A DNA stretch of 64,000 nucleotides from Zoogloea ramigera (GCF_006539865.1 NZ_BJNV01000006.1:124001-188000); one strand, 5' to 3'. Positions 18,446-27,056 are shown, numbered from the stretch's first letter. Notes: generated by a model not told the origin, from the sequence alone. Program-made: numbers and translations.

Positions 18446-19156
18446 CTACTTGTAGGCGACAATGCCACCATAACGGGCTTCAAGGAACACCGGGACGACG
18501 TGGCCGAAACCCAGCGCCCGCAGCTGCCGGAGGTGCTCCTCGAAGCTGGCCTCCTGGTCGTTCTCGGCGGCCTTGAGCTTGCGGTCGGTCTCGATGATCT
18601 GCTCGAGCGGCGTGATGTGGCGCGTCTTGCGCTCGATCTCGCGGCAGGTGAGGAACTCGATGAGGTCCCGGTCTTCCGGGTGGTTCGGCAGGAAGTTGTC
18701 GAACAGGATGAAGGCGCCGCCGGGCTCGAGGTGCGCATGGATGCTGGCGAACAGCTGCCATTTGCCGGTGTCGGTGAGGTGGTGGATGGCGTAGCCCGAG
18801 AACACCACGTCGAGGGCCGGGAGCGCCGACCAGTCGAGGGCGTCGAAGAGCGTGTGCTGGAAGCTCGCCTGGCGCGCCTCTTTTTGCACCCGCTGCCGGG
18901 CCAGCTCGAGCATGTCGGCCGAGCCATCTACAAGGTGGCCGCGAAAGTCGGGCTTGTGCTCGAAGAACACTTCGCTGAAGAAGCCGGTTCCGCAGCCCAG
19001 GTCGAGAAACGCGCCGTGGGTGAGGGGCTGGCGGTGCAGGAGATCCTGCAGGTAGCTGCGCTGATGCCGGCGGTCGCCCATCGTGACGGCGGCGAACTGG
19101 TCGTAGCGCGACGCCCGCTCCCTGCCGTAGGCCTCGGTGGATTGGTTGTTTTCCAT
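18446..19156 (-). CDS. Class I SAM-dependent methyltransferase
   Basis: A 236-residue cytoplasmic methyltransferase. Motif I is FLDLGCGTGFFSEV, motif II VDGSADML and motif IV DVVFSGYAIHHL; after motif IV comes LEPGGAFILFDNF. The ATG at 19156 has AAGGAAG at good spacing. The substrate is unknown; the fold resembles small-molecule methyltransferases. It lies 59 bases downstream of the AAC(3)-like gene on the same strand, so the pair is probably one operon and may act on a common substrate (inference). Confidence 0.85.
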   Translation of the reverse strand: MENNQSTEAYGRERASRYDQFAAVTMGDRRHQRSYLQDLLHRQPLTHGAFLDLGCGTGFFSEVFFEHKPDFRGHLVDGSADMLELARQRVQKEARQASFQHTLFDALDWSALPALDVVFSGYAIHHLTDTGKWQLFASIHAHLEPGGAFILFDNFLPNHPEDRDLIEFLTCREIERKTRHITPLEQIIETDRKLKAAENDQEASFEEHLRQLRALGFGHVVPVFLEARYGGIVAYK

Positions 19157-19215
19157 TGCAGCTTCCTTCTGTGCTTCCTGGGGGGATGGCGGAGCGTGGC
19201 CCAGCGCCGCGCCGG

Positions 19216-20079
19216 TCAGGCGTGATGTGCCGCCGGGTGGGGGCTTGCCGGTGGGTCGTAGAAAGGCTGGCCACTGTCGATGAGCTCCTTCACGCCCTGC
19301 AGCATGGCCCCGGCGCGTATCCACACCAGCTGGGTGTTGCCCAGCCTGGCCCGCCGCAGGGCGCCGTTCTGCTCGTGCCTGGCGACGATCCGGTCGAGGC
19401 GCCGGTGGCGGTTGGCCAGGGCCGAGGGCACGCGGATGCTCTGCACGCTCTCGGTGCCGGCGTAGTCGATGACCTTGCCGCTGTGCAGCTCCGGCTCGTA
19501 GAGCGGGACCGGCAGCCGGTCGGCGAACTGGTCCTCGACGTACATGTGGAAGGTGAAGGTGGAGAAGGGCGCATCGAAACCGAGGACGATCGCGTCACGT
19601 TCGAGAATCCGGGCGAAGGGCGAGCCGGCGCCGAAGGGGCGGTCGGTTTTTTCGTGGCCCTCCACGAAGCGCTCGGCGTCCCGGCCCCAGGCCAGCAGCG
19701 GGTGGGTGGCGCTGAGGCTGCGGCGGACGCCCTCGGAGCGGCGGAAGACCTCGGAAACCAGGCCCATCATCGACGGGCTGCGGCGGACGTTCATGGGCTT
19801 CCCGCTGGCCAGCCACTGGGCCGAGCTCATGTTCTGGTAGGGCAGGGAGGTCATCACCAGCAGGCCCGACTCGCCGACCGCGGCCTTGAGGGCCTTGACC
19901 AGATCGGCCGGCTTGCCGCGAAACCCGTTGTGCGGCAGCCACGACGAATGCACGACCAGCGTCGAACCTTCGGTCACCCCGATCTGCCGAAGCTGCCGGA
20001 TGAGCTTGTCGGGCCCGTAAGCCCAGAGCGTTCGGGCCAGCCAGCCCTTCACGGTGCTCTTGAATGCGGCCTGATTCAT
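19216..20079 (-). CDS. AAC(3)-like N-acetyltransferase family protein
   Basis: A 287-residue protein of the AAC(3)/YokD family, which transfers acetyl from acetyl-CoA to amino groups. Family features are LVVHSSW near residue 44, LLVMTSLPYQNMS, ATHPLLAWGRDAERF, and the FGAGSPFARIL block followed by ILERDAIVLGFD. Many chromosomal members are not aminoglycoside resistance enzymes. Here the methyltransferase partner suggests a biosynthetic or modifying role instead. The start ATG at 20079 is preferred to a TTG one codon upstream. Confidence 0.8.
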   Translation of the reverse strand: MNQAAFKSTVKGWLARTLWAYGPDKLIRQLRQIGVTEGSTLVVHSSWLPHNGFRGKPADLVKALKAAVGESGLLVMTSLPYQNMSSAQWLASGKPMNVRRSPSMMGLVSEVFRRSEGVRRSLSATHPLLAWGRDAERFVEGHEKTDRPFGAGSPFARILERDAIVLGFDAPFSTFTFHMYVEDQFADRLPVPLYEPELHSGKVIDYAGTESVQSIRVPSALANRHRRLDRIVARHEQNGALRRARLGNTQLVWIRAGAMLQGVKELIDSGQPFYDPPASPHPAAHHA

Positions 20080-20160
20080 CAAGCAAGTACCCCTGAATGG
20101 CAGACGGCGGCGATGCCTGCGCTTGCCTCTTGCACGCTTCGTGGTTGTTTCGACCCGCTT

Positions 20161-20179
20161 TCATCTATTGGGTAGATGA
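20161..20179. promoter_or_regulatory. Inverted repeat upstream of the AAC(3)-like gene
   Basis: A perfect 7-base inverted repeat TCATCTA-TTGGG-TAGATGA lies in an AT-rich stretch between two divergent genes, 80 bases before the AAC(3)-like start. A possible operator; no regulator is identified. Confidence 0.3.
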
Positions 20180-20339
20180 TTCTTCGGTTAAATGTAGTTT
20201 TCAGTTTGTCATGTCCCCAGATTTTTTTGCTCGCCGTGTGCGGTATTTGGCATAAAAAACCGGATTGGCCCGCTACGTGCTCGCTTGCGCAGGTGTGCCA
20301 GGGACTGCACGGGTAACGGGTTTTGTGCATACTTCATGC

Positions 20340-22427
20340 ATGCGAAATAGACCCATCCTCTCCCCCCGCGACGTGCTCGCCTCGATCCATGCCGCGCTCC
20401 CGCCCCAGCGGCGGGGGCAGCGCGAGCTTCCGAAGCTGGCCCGTCACCTGTGCAATCTCACCGCCAGCGCCGATCTGCCCGACCGGCTCGACGCCTGGCT
20501 GGCCCTCAACCGCTGGCTCGCCGGCGGCGCGCTGTGGAGCGACGTTTACATCGACGCGGCGGACGTCCACGGCTCGGCCACCCAGCGCTTCGCGGTGCTG
20601 ATGGACGTGCTGGCGGCCACTCCGGCCCTCGCCGAAGAGCTGCGCGACGCGCTCTGCGCCATCCTCGACGAAACCGACGGCGCCAACCTGTTCGGCGAGG
20701 TCGGGATCCCTAGCGACCGGGGTTTCCTGTCGGAGTTCGGCGACCGGGTGACGGCCAAGCTGATCCCCGCGCCCCGGGACGACCACGACCTGTCCCACCT
20801 GATGGGGCGGAGCTTCCGGCGCGACCGCGACCTCACCCTGATGCGCGGCCTGCAGCCGTCCACCTTCCAGCGCCTGCTGGAAATCCTCTTCCCGGCTGGC
20901 GCCCCCGAGATGAGCGCCGCCCTGTGCCGCGGCCTGGCGGACGGCTTCCGGCTGCTGCTGGCCCGTGTCCAGGGGCAGGGCCTGTCGCTCAAGCTGCGCA
21001 CCCGCAGCGAGCCGCGGCCGGTGGCCCAGTCGCCGTTCAAGCGCCTCGCCGACAGCGGCGAGAACCTGCTGTGCGCCTGGGAGCAGGGGCGCGTCTCCGG
21101 CCCCCTGCTCGAAGCCTGGCAGGCCGACCTCGCCGCCTGCCGGGACGAAATGCAGGTGATCTCCCACCGCCTGGAGTCCGAGGGCATCAGCGTGGACATC
21201 GTGTATGGGCTCGACGTGCTCGACCGTTGCCTGGCGCGGATGGAGGCCATCGCCGCGGTGATGGCGGCCGAGCCCCGGGCGCCGGGCCCCTTGCTGGCGC
21301 TGCTGCGCCAGCTGGCCGAGGCGGCCCACGAGAGCAACGGCCTTGGCCACCTGGTGCGCAGCAACCTGCAGCGCCTGCAGCGGCGCATCGTCGACCGGGC
21401 CGGCAAGACCGGCGAGCACTACATCGCCGAGACCCCCGCCGATTACCGCCACATCTGGGCCGCGGCGGCCGGGGGCGGCGTGCTCACGGTGGGCACCGCG
21501 GCGATGAAGATGGCGATCGCCGGGCTGGGCCTGGCGCTGTTCATCGAGGGCTTCTTCTCGGGGCTCAACTACGCGTTCAGTTTTCTGCTTTTGCAGGCCT
21601 TCGGGCTGATCCTCGCCACCAAGCAGCCGGCAATGACGGCCGCCGCCTTCGCGGCGATCATCCGCGACCGGCGCGGGGGCGAGCGCCTCGAGGTGATCGT
21701 CGATTACGCGGCCTGCATCTGCCGCTCGCAGCTCGCGGCGACCATCGCCAACGTGGTGGTGGTGGCCGTCGGCGCCTATGCCTTCGACGCCCTGTGGCGG
21801 GTCATGACCGGCCACTCCTTCCTCAGCAAGGCCGAGGCGGGCTATGTTTTCCACTCCCTCAGCCCGGTGGATAGCGGCACGGTGTTCTACGCGGCGCTGA
21901 CCGGCGTGATCCTCTACCTCGCGGCCCTGGTGGGCGGCTGGGTGGACAACTGGGCGGTCTATCACCGGCTGCCCCAGGCCATTGCGGAGCATCGGCTGGG
22001 CAACCGCTTCGGCCGGCTGCGCATGATCCGGCTGGCCGGCGTGGTGTCGCGCAACATGTCGGGCTGGGCGACCAACATCTCGCTGGGCCTGATGCTGGGA
22101 ATGACGCCGGTGCTCGGCAGGTTCTTCGGGCTGCCGCTGGACGTGCGCCACGTGACGCTCAACTCGGGCATCCTCAGCCTCGCCACCTCGTCGCTGGAGG
22201 TCTCGTGGGTGGGCAGCGGGCTGCTCGGGCTGGCGGTGGCCGGGGTGGGGGTGATGTTCGTCCTCAACCTGGGGGTGAGCTTCGCGCTGTCTCTGCTCAC
22301 CGCGGTCCGCGCCTACGATCTGCCCCGCTCCGACCTGCGCGAGCTGCGCCGCCGCCTTTGGCACCGGCTCGTCAGCCGGCCGGGGGATTTCCTGCTGCCG
22401 CCCCGCGCGGCGCCCCGGGCCGGCTGA
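20340..22427 (+). CDS. SpecificRecomb (Gcr) family polytopic membrane protein
   Basis: A 695-residue protein. Residues 1 to about 375 are soluble and helical, and from about 380 several membrane helices follow (GGGVLTVGTAAMKMAIAG, FLLLQAFGLILA, IANVVVVAVGAYAF, LTGVILYLAALVGGW, LLGLAVAGVGVMFVLNL). The family is often annotated as site-specific recombinase after a gonococcal gene. No recombinase catalytic motif is seen, and the architecture is that of a membrane protein, so the function is unknown. ATG at 20340 is chosen because the frame upstream lies in a promoter-like AT-rich region. Confidence 0.8.
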   Translation: MRNRPILSPRDVLASIHAALPPQRRGQRELPKLARHLCNLTASADLPDRLDAWLALNRWLAGGALWSDVYIDAADVHGSATQRFAVLMDVLAATPALAEELRDALCAILDETDGANLFGEVGIPSDRGFLSEFGDRVTAKLIPAPRDDHDLSHLMGRSFRRDRDLTLMRGLQPSTFQRLLEILFPAGAPEMSAALCRGLADGFRLLLARVQGQGLSLKLRTRSEPRPVAQSPFKRLADSGENLLCAWEQGRVSGPLLEAWQADLAACRDEMQVISHRLESEGISVDIVYGLDVLDRCLARMEAIAAVMAAEPRAPGPLLALLRQLAEAAHESNGLGHLVRSNLQRLQRRIVDRAGKTGEHYIAETPADYRHIWAAAAGGGVLTVGTAAMKMAIAGLGLALFIEGFFSGLNYAFSFLLLQAFGLILATKQPAMTAAAFAAIIRDRRGGERLEVIVDYAACICRSQLAATIANVVVVAVGAYAFDALWRVMTGHSFLSKAEAGYVFHSLSPVDSGTVFYAALTGVILYLAALVGGWVDNWAVYHRLPQAIAEHRLGNRFGRLRMIRLAGVVSRNMSGWATNISLGLMLGMTPVLGRFFGLPLDVRHVTLNSGILSLATSSLEVSWVGSGLLGLAVAGVGVMFVLNLGVSFALSLLTAVRAYDLPRSDLRELRRRLWHRLVSRPGDFLLPPRAAPRAG

Positions 22428-22582
22428 GGTCGGGGGCCGGGATGCCCGGGCAGGCCTCAAGCCCGGCCGGCCGCCGCCGTTAATCCCACCCAGCGGCCGG
22501 CCTGTCCGCTCCTTTCGGGGGGCGGATGCCACGGCAGCGCATCCGACCCCCCAATGCGGCAAGCAGCCGCCGTGAGCCCGGC

Positions 22583-23203
22583 ATGAACGCGCCTGAAAAA
22601 CTGAAAAAGCCCCCCCGCAGCGCCAGCGAGCTGACCTGCATCGTGAGGGTCAACGAAGAGATCAAGTCGATCGTCGCGACGGCCTTCAGGATCAACCTGA
22701 TGGCCCTCAACGCGATCTTCCTGGCCAAGCGGGCCGGCAACGCGGCACTGGGCTTCGGCGTGCTCTCCAACGAGCTGCGCCGCTTCGCCCAGGACCTCAC
22801 CCACCACATGGCGTCCCTGCGGGACATGACCTCGGGTTCGGTGGGCAGCGTCACCGGTGTCGTCCAGCAGCAGCGCAACTCGGCCATCCTGCTGCAGGCG
22901 ATCCGCCTCAGCGGCGACGGGGTGCCCGGCGTGCGGGAGGCCAGGAAGCGCGGCGCCCAGCGCCTGGCCGAGCAGCACGGCCGCCTGCGCGCCCTCGACC
23001 TGCGCCTGCGCGCGGCGGTCGAGGAGACCCAGCAGCTGGTCGAGCTCGGCGGCGTGCTGGCCCGCTCGGCCAAGATCGAGGCCGCCTACGGTGGCGGCTT
23101 CAGCCCGGCGCTGATGCAGGTCTCCACGGATTTCGCAGAGGTGATCGCCCAGATCAAGCGATCCCTCGAAGTGCTCGGCAAGGAACGCCTCGTAAAGGAC
23201 TGA
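22583..23203 (+). CDS. Soluble protein with degenerate chemoreceptor signalling-tip sequence
   Basis: A 206-residue helical protein with no membrane segment. Residues about 28-75 resemble the methyl-accepting chemotaxis protein hairpin tip: INLMALNA, AKRAG and GFGVLSNELRRFAQ match the usual TNLLALNA, AARAG and GFAVVADEVRKLA. The Glu residues that usually follow ALNA (AAIEAA) are replaced by IFLAK, so CheA/CheW contact may be altered. The rest is coiled-coil-like. It is directly followed (5 bases) by the ODP gene, so it may relay an oxygen or redox signal. An alternative ATG at 22526 has a G-rich ribosome binding site. Confidence 0.65.
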   Translation: MNAPEKLKKPPRSASELTCIVRVNEEIKSIVATAFRINLMALNAIFLAKRAGNAALGFGVLSNELRRFAQDLTHHMASLRDMTSGSVGSVTGVVQQQRNSAILLQAIRLSGDGVPGVREARKRGAQRLAEQHGRLRALDLRLRAAVEETQQLVELGGVLARSAKIEAAYGGGFSPALMQVSTDFAEVIAQIKRSLEVLGKERLVKD

Positions 23204-23208
23204 AACCC

Positions 23209-23949
23209 ATGAAGCAGGCCCACTGTATCTACCAGAACGACGACCACCGCTGGCTGGCGATCGCCCGCGATGCAAGCAAACCCGGCTACCTGATCGACAC
23301 CAACGAGTACCTGGTGATGGACGGCGAGCAGGCCCTGCTGTGCGACCCGGGCGGCATCGAGATCTTCCCCGCGGTGTTCTCGGCCCTGTCGGCCGAGTGC
23401 GACCCGACCAAGCTGGCGGGCATCTTCGCCTCCCACCAGGATCCGGACATCATCTCGTCGCTGGCTCTGTGGCTGGAGTTCAAGCCCGACCTGAAGTGCT
23501 ACACCAGCTGGCTGTGGCAGTCCTTCCTGCCCCACTTTGGCGGCAGCGAATCCACCTTCGTGCCCATCCCCGACCCGGGCATGACGATCCGCCTGGGCAG
23601 CCTCGAGCTGCAGGCCATTCCGGCGCACTACCTGCATTCGTCGGGCAACCACCACCTTTACGATCCGAAGGCCAAGATCCTGTTCTCGGGCGACGTCGGC
23701 GCGGCCCTGCTGCCCCCCGACCAGGGCGGCCTGTACGTCGAGGATTTCTCCCGCCACATCCGCCACGCCGAGGGCTTCCACAAGCGCTGGATGGGCTCCG
23801 ACCGGGCCAAGCGCGATTGGTGCGAACGGGTGTCGAGGCTGGAGATCGACATGATGGTGCCCCAGCACGGCGCCATTTATCAGGGGCCCGACGTGCAGCG
23901 CTTCATCAACTGGTTCGCGGCGCTGGAAGTCGGCGTGCTGCGCGGCTAA
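23209..23949 (+). CDS. Oxygen-binding di-iron protein (ODP-type metallo-beta-lactamase fold)
   Basis: A 246-residue cytoplasmic protein of the flavodiiron-like beta-lactamase fold without a flavodoxin domain. Candidate metal ligands are His76, Asp78 and Asp80 (SHQDPD), a His among residues 140-149 (AHYLHSSGNHH), Asp162 (FSGDVG) and His220 (PQHG). The ODP family was described as an O2-binding chemotaxis sensor in a spirochaete. Pairing with a chemoreceptor-tip-like protein and closeness to fnr and hemN fit oxygen sensing. A hydrolase role is the alternative. Confidence 0.8.
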   Translation: MKQAHCIYQNDDHRWLAIARDASKPGYLIDTNEYLVMDGEQALLCDPGGIEIFPAVFSALSAECDPTKLAGIFASHQDPDIISSLALWLEFKPDLKCYTSWLWQSFLPHFGGSESTFVPIPDPGMTIRLGSLELQAIPAHYLHSSGNHHLYDPKAKILFSGDVGAALLPPDQGGLYVEDFSRHIRHAEGFHKRWMGSDRAKRDWCERVSRLEIDMMVPQHGAIYQGPDVQRFINWFAALEVGVLRG

Positions 23950-24029
23950 AGTAGCGGCCCTGCGCGTGCGGGGCCTGCGATCTGCCGGGCTTGCCGCGCG
24001 CACCGCAAATTGCGTTCGCGAGGCGACCC

Positions 24030-24416
24030 ATGTACCTGGCTCTCAAGCATTTCCACATCACCTGCGTCGTGCTGAGCGGCGTGGGCTTTGCGCTGCGCGG
24101 CGGCTGGGCGCTGGCCGGCTCGCCGCTGGCCCGCGCGCGCCTTACGCGCGTGCTGCCCCATGTGGTGGATTCGTGTCTGCTGCTGTCGGCCATCGGGCTG
24201 GCCTGGATGGCGGGCCAGTACCCTTTCGTGCATGGCTGGCTGACCGCCAAAATAGTAGGCCTGCTCGCCTACATCGGGCTGGGCATGCTGGCCCTCAAGC
24301 CGGGGCGCCCGCTGGCGCTGCGCGGCGGCGCGTTTGTTGCCGCGCTGGCCACCTTCTCGTGGATCGTGTCGGTGGCGCTCAGCAAGAACCCCCTGGGCTG
24401 GCTGGCCGGGCTTTAG
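24030..24416 (+). CDS. SirB2 family membrane protein
   Basis: A 128-residue inner-membrane protein with about four hydrophobic helices (HITCVVLSGVGFALRGGW, SCLLLSAIGLAWMAG, KIVGLLAYIGLGMLAL, GAFVAALATFSWIVSVAL). The opening LKHFHI, then GFALRG, and the ending SKNPLG are typical of SirB2. Molecular function is unknown. The ATG at 24030 is chosen over a longer frame because homologues start with MY/LKH. Confidence 0.82.
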   Translation: MYLALKHFHITCVVLSGVGFALRGGWALAGSPLARARLTRVLPHVVDSCLLLSAIGLAWMAGQYPFVHGWLTAKIVGLLAYIGLGMLALKPGRPLALRGGAFVAALATFSWIVSVALSKNPLGWLAGL

Positions 24417-24444
24417 CACAAGGCCGGCGCCGGCCGCCCGGCGC

Positions 24445-25179
24445 TCACACCGCGTGGTGGTTGAGGAGGCGCTTGAGGCCCGGGGTGTCGAGGATGCGGA
24501 TGTGTTTCTGCTGCACGGCCACCAGGCCTTCCTCCTGGAAGCGGGAGAAGGCGCGGGACACCGTCTCGAGCTTCAGCCCAAGGTAGGAGCCGATCTCGTC
24601 GCGGGTCATGCGCAGGTGGAACTCGGATGGCGAGAAGCCCCGCGCGGTGAAGCGCTGGGACATGTTGAGCAGGAAGGCCGCCAGCCGCTCTTCGGCGCGC
24701 ATCGAGCCGAGCAGCATCATCACGCCGTGGTCGCGCACGATCTCGCGGCTCATGATCTTGTGGAACTGGTGCTGCAGGCTCTCCACCTGGCGTGACAGCT
24801 CTTCGAGCCGGCCGAAGGGGATCACGCAGACCTCGCTGTCTTCCAGCGCGATCGCGTTGCACGAGTGGTGCTCGGTGCTGATGCCGTCGAGGCCCAGCAC
24901 CTCGCCGGTCATCTGAAAGCCGGTGACCTGGTCGCGGCCGTCCTCGAGGATCACGTCGGTCTTGAAGGAGCCGGCGCGGATCGCGTAGATCGCCTCGAAG
25001 GTGTCGCCCGAGCGGTACAGGTGCTGCTGCCGCTTGATCTTGCGGCGGCTGCCGACCAGCTCGTCGAGCTGGTCGACCTCGTTGGGGTCGAGGCCGAAGG
25101 GCAGGCACAGCTCCCGCAGGTTGCACTGGGAGCAGGCTGTCTTGATTTCCAGGGTGGTGACCGGGATTACCGATTTCAT
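24445..25179 (-). CDS. fnr: Fnr-type oxygen-sensing transcription regulator
   Basis: A 244-residue CRP/FNR regulator. The [4Fe-4S] ligands are Cys16, Cys19 and Cys25 (CSQCNLRELC) plus Cys118 (SEVCVIPF), with the same 93-residue spacing between the third and fourth as in E. coli Fnr. A cyclic-nucleotide-binding-like fold and dimer helix precede the HTH TRDEIGSYLGLKLETVSRAFSRF-type region, with the E..SR residues that read TTGAT half-sites. It should activate anaerobic genes when oxygen is absent. The ATG at 25179 is preferred to a GTG two codons upstream. Divergent from hemN. Confidence 0.93.
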   Translation of the reverse strand: MKSVIPVTTLEIKTACSQCNLRELCLPFGLDPNEVDQLDELVGSRRKIKRQQHLYRSGDTFEAIYAIRAGSFKTDVILEDGRDQVTGFQMTGEVLGLDGISTEHHSCNAIALEDSEVCVIPFGRLEELSRQVESLQHQFHKIMSREIVRDHGVMMLLGSMRAEERLAAFLLNMSQRFTARGFSPSEFHLRMTRDEIGSYLGLKLETVSRAFSRFQEEGLVAVQQKHIRILDTPGLKRLLNHHAV

Positions 25180-25242
25180 CTGCACGGGCGATTACCTGAA
25201 CTGAGGCCTGAATTAGGGGGTTTGGACAAGCTTTGGAGCCCT

Positions 25243-25256
25243 TTGATCCACGTCAA
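25243..25256. promoter_or_regulatory. Fnr box in the fnr-hemN intergenic region
   Basis: TTGATCCACGTCAA matches the TTGAT-N4-ATCAA consensus at nine of ten positions. Its centre is 60 bases before the hemN ATG and about 70 from the fnr ATG, so it could activate hemN and also autoregulate fnr. Confidence 0.75.
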
Positions 25257-25309
25257 TACGATTTTCGGATGATTCTGCGATTGTCTCTCGCATTCCAGAG
25301 AAGTCCGCC

Positions 25310-26704
25310 ATGAACACGATTCAAACAGATCTCATCTTCGACCCCGAGCTCATTCGCAAATTCGACGTGAATGGCCCGCGGTACACCTCATACCCCACGG
25401 CGGATCGCTTCGTCGAGGCCTTCAACTCGACTGCCCTGTGCGACTGGCTGGGCAAGCGCTCGATTGGCGGGGTGGGCAAACCGCTCTCATTATACTTCCA
25501 CATCCCGTTCTGCAATACGATCTGCTACTACTGCGCCTGCAACAAGATCATCACCAAGGACCACGGCCGCTCGGCAAAGTACCTGGCTTACCTCGAGAAA
25601 GAGGTGGATCTGCAGGTGGCCTGCCTCGACGGCCCGCGGGAAGTCCTGCAGCTGCACCTGGGTGGCGGCACGCCCACCTTCCTGTCCCACGACGAGCTGC
25701 GCCAGCTGATGGGCATCGTCCGCAAACACTTCACCCTGGTCCCCGACGGCGAATACTCCATCGAGGTCGACCCGCGCAAGGTTGACGAGCCCACCGTCGC
25801 GCTGCTCGCCGAGCTTGGCTTCAACCGCATGAGCGTGGGCATCCAGGACTTCAACCCCGACGTCCAGAAGGCCGTCAACCGCGTCCAGAGCGAGGACGAG
25901 ACCCGCCTCGTGATCGACGCCGCCCGGGCCCACGGCTTCAAGTCGGTCAGCGTCGACCTGATCTACGGTCTGCCCAAGCAGAACGTCATCAGCTTCAACC
26001 GCACCCTCGAGCAGATCCTGTCGCTGTCGCCCGACCGGCTGTCGATCTACAACTATGCCCACCTGCCCAGCCTGTTCAAGCCCCAGCGCCGCATTGTCGA
26101 TGCCCAGCTGCCCTCCGGCGAGACCAAGCTGCAGATCCTCCAGCTGGCCATCCGCCGGCTCACCGAGGCGGGCTATGTGTACATCGGCATGGACCATTTC
26201 GCCAAGCCCACCGACGAGCTCACCACGGCCCAACGCCAGGGGCGGCTGCACCGCAACTTCCAGGGTTACTCCACCTACGCCGAGTGCGACCTGATGGCCT
26301 TCGGCGTGTCGGCCATCGGCAAGGTCGGCCCGACCTACGCGCAAAACGTCAAAACCCTCGACGAGTACTACGACATCCTTGATACCGGCCGCCTGCCGGT
26401 GCTGCGGGGCATCGAGCTCACCGCCGACGACCTGCTGCGGCGGGCCATCATCCAGGCCCTGATGTGCCACTTCGAGCTGTCCATCGAGTCCATCGAAATC
26501 GCCCACCTCATCGACTTCAAGCAGTATTTTGCGGCCGAGCTGGCCGACCTGCGTGAGATGGAAAAGGGCGGCCTGCTGACCATCGACGAGCAGTGGATCT
26601 CGGTGAAGCCTGCTGGCCGCATGCTGGTGCGGGCGATCGCGATGAGCTTCGACAAATACCTGCGGGCCGACCGCGAGCGTACCCGCTACTCCAAGGTGAT
26701 CTGA
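25310..26704 (+). CDS. hemN: Oxygen-independent coproporphyrinogen III dehydrogenase HemN
   Basis: Radical SAM enzyme that converts coproporphyrinogen III to protoporphyrinogen IX for heme synthesis without oxygen. The 464-residue protein has Cys68, Cys72 and Cys75 for the 4Fe-4S cluster (CNTICYYC), the further Cys77 found in true HemN, the LHLGGGTPTFL motif and the C-terminal HemN domain. Length matches E. coli HemN. The divergent fnr gene and the Fnr box predict low-oxygen induction. A terminator follows. Confidence 0.96.
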   Translation: MNTIQTDLIFDPELIRKFDVNGPRYTSYPTADRFVEAFNSTALCDWLGKRSIGGVGKPLSLYFHIPFCNTICYYCACNKIITKDHGRSAKYLAYLEKEVDLQVACLDGPREVLQLHLGGGTPTFLSHDELRQLMGIVRKHFTLVPDGEYSIEVDPRKVDEPTVALLAELGFNRMSVGIQDFNPDVQKAVNRVQSEDETRLVIDAARAHGFKSVSVDLIYGLPKQNVISFNRTLEQILSLSPDRLSIYNYAHLPSLFKPQRRIVDAQLPSGETKLQILQLAIRRLTEAGYVYIGMDHFAKPTDELTTAQRQGRLHRNFQGYSTYAECDLMAFGVSAIGKVGPTYAQNVKTLDEYYDILDTGRLPVLRGIELTADDLLRRAIIQALMCHFELSIESIEIAHLIDFKQYFAAELADLREMEKGGLLTIDEQWISVKPAGRMLVRAIAMSFDKYLRADRERTRYSKVI

Positions 26705-26764
26705 CGGCCCGGCTGGCTGCCCGTGCCGGGGCCGGCTAGAATGCAGCTCGAGCGGTCTTCCACG

Positions 26765-26797
26765 CGCCCCGCGTTTTCCGCGGGGCGTTTTGTTTTG
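26765..26797 (+). terminator. Rho-independent terminator of hemN
   Basis: Perfect 9-base stem CGCCCCGCG/CGCGGGGCG with a 5-base loop, followed by TTTTGTTTTG. It lies 60 bases after the hemN stop. Confidence 0.9.
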
Positions 26798-26886
26798 TTG
26801 TGTCAGCGTTGGTGGTGGAGTCGTCCGGGGCACGCGCCCGGCCCACATCGTGGGCACCAGTCTGGTGCGATGTAGCGGCGATGTAA

Positions 26887-26976
26887 GGGCGACTTCAGTC
26901 GCCCGCGGAGATTGAATAGGGGATCTACCCTGGTTTTAGCGCCTGAGGGAGACTGAAGTCGCCCCTACAAGTCGCA
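26887..26976. repeat. Dispersed double-hairpin repeat, family R2 copy 1
   Basis: A perfect hairpin GGGCGACT-TC-AGTCGCCC at 26887-26904, a variable middle of about 45 bases, and a second GACTGAAGTCGCCCCTAC half followed by AAGTCGCAC. A second copy lies at 42337-42430. The rest of the 352-base gap between hemN and the SafE-like gene holds the hemN terminator and no gene. Confidence 0.75.
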
Positions 26977-27056
26977 CTCGCAGAGTTCATCGCCAGTCTC
27001 TGATGCGTTGCCATCGCCAACCGTGACAGCGCCTTTGTTTTTCCAGGTCCCAAGCC

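Noticed and set aside
20340-22427. Mobile element call from the recombinase family name
   Set aside because: No inverted repeats, integrase motif or cargo pattern; the protein looks like a membrane protein.
24421-24436. GGCCGGC/GCCGGCC palindrome between sirB2 and fnr as terminator
   Set aside because: No T-rich run on either side; GC palindromes of this size arise by chance in such a genome.
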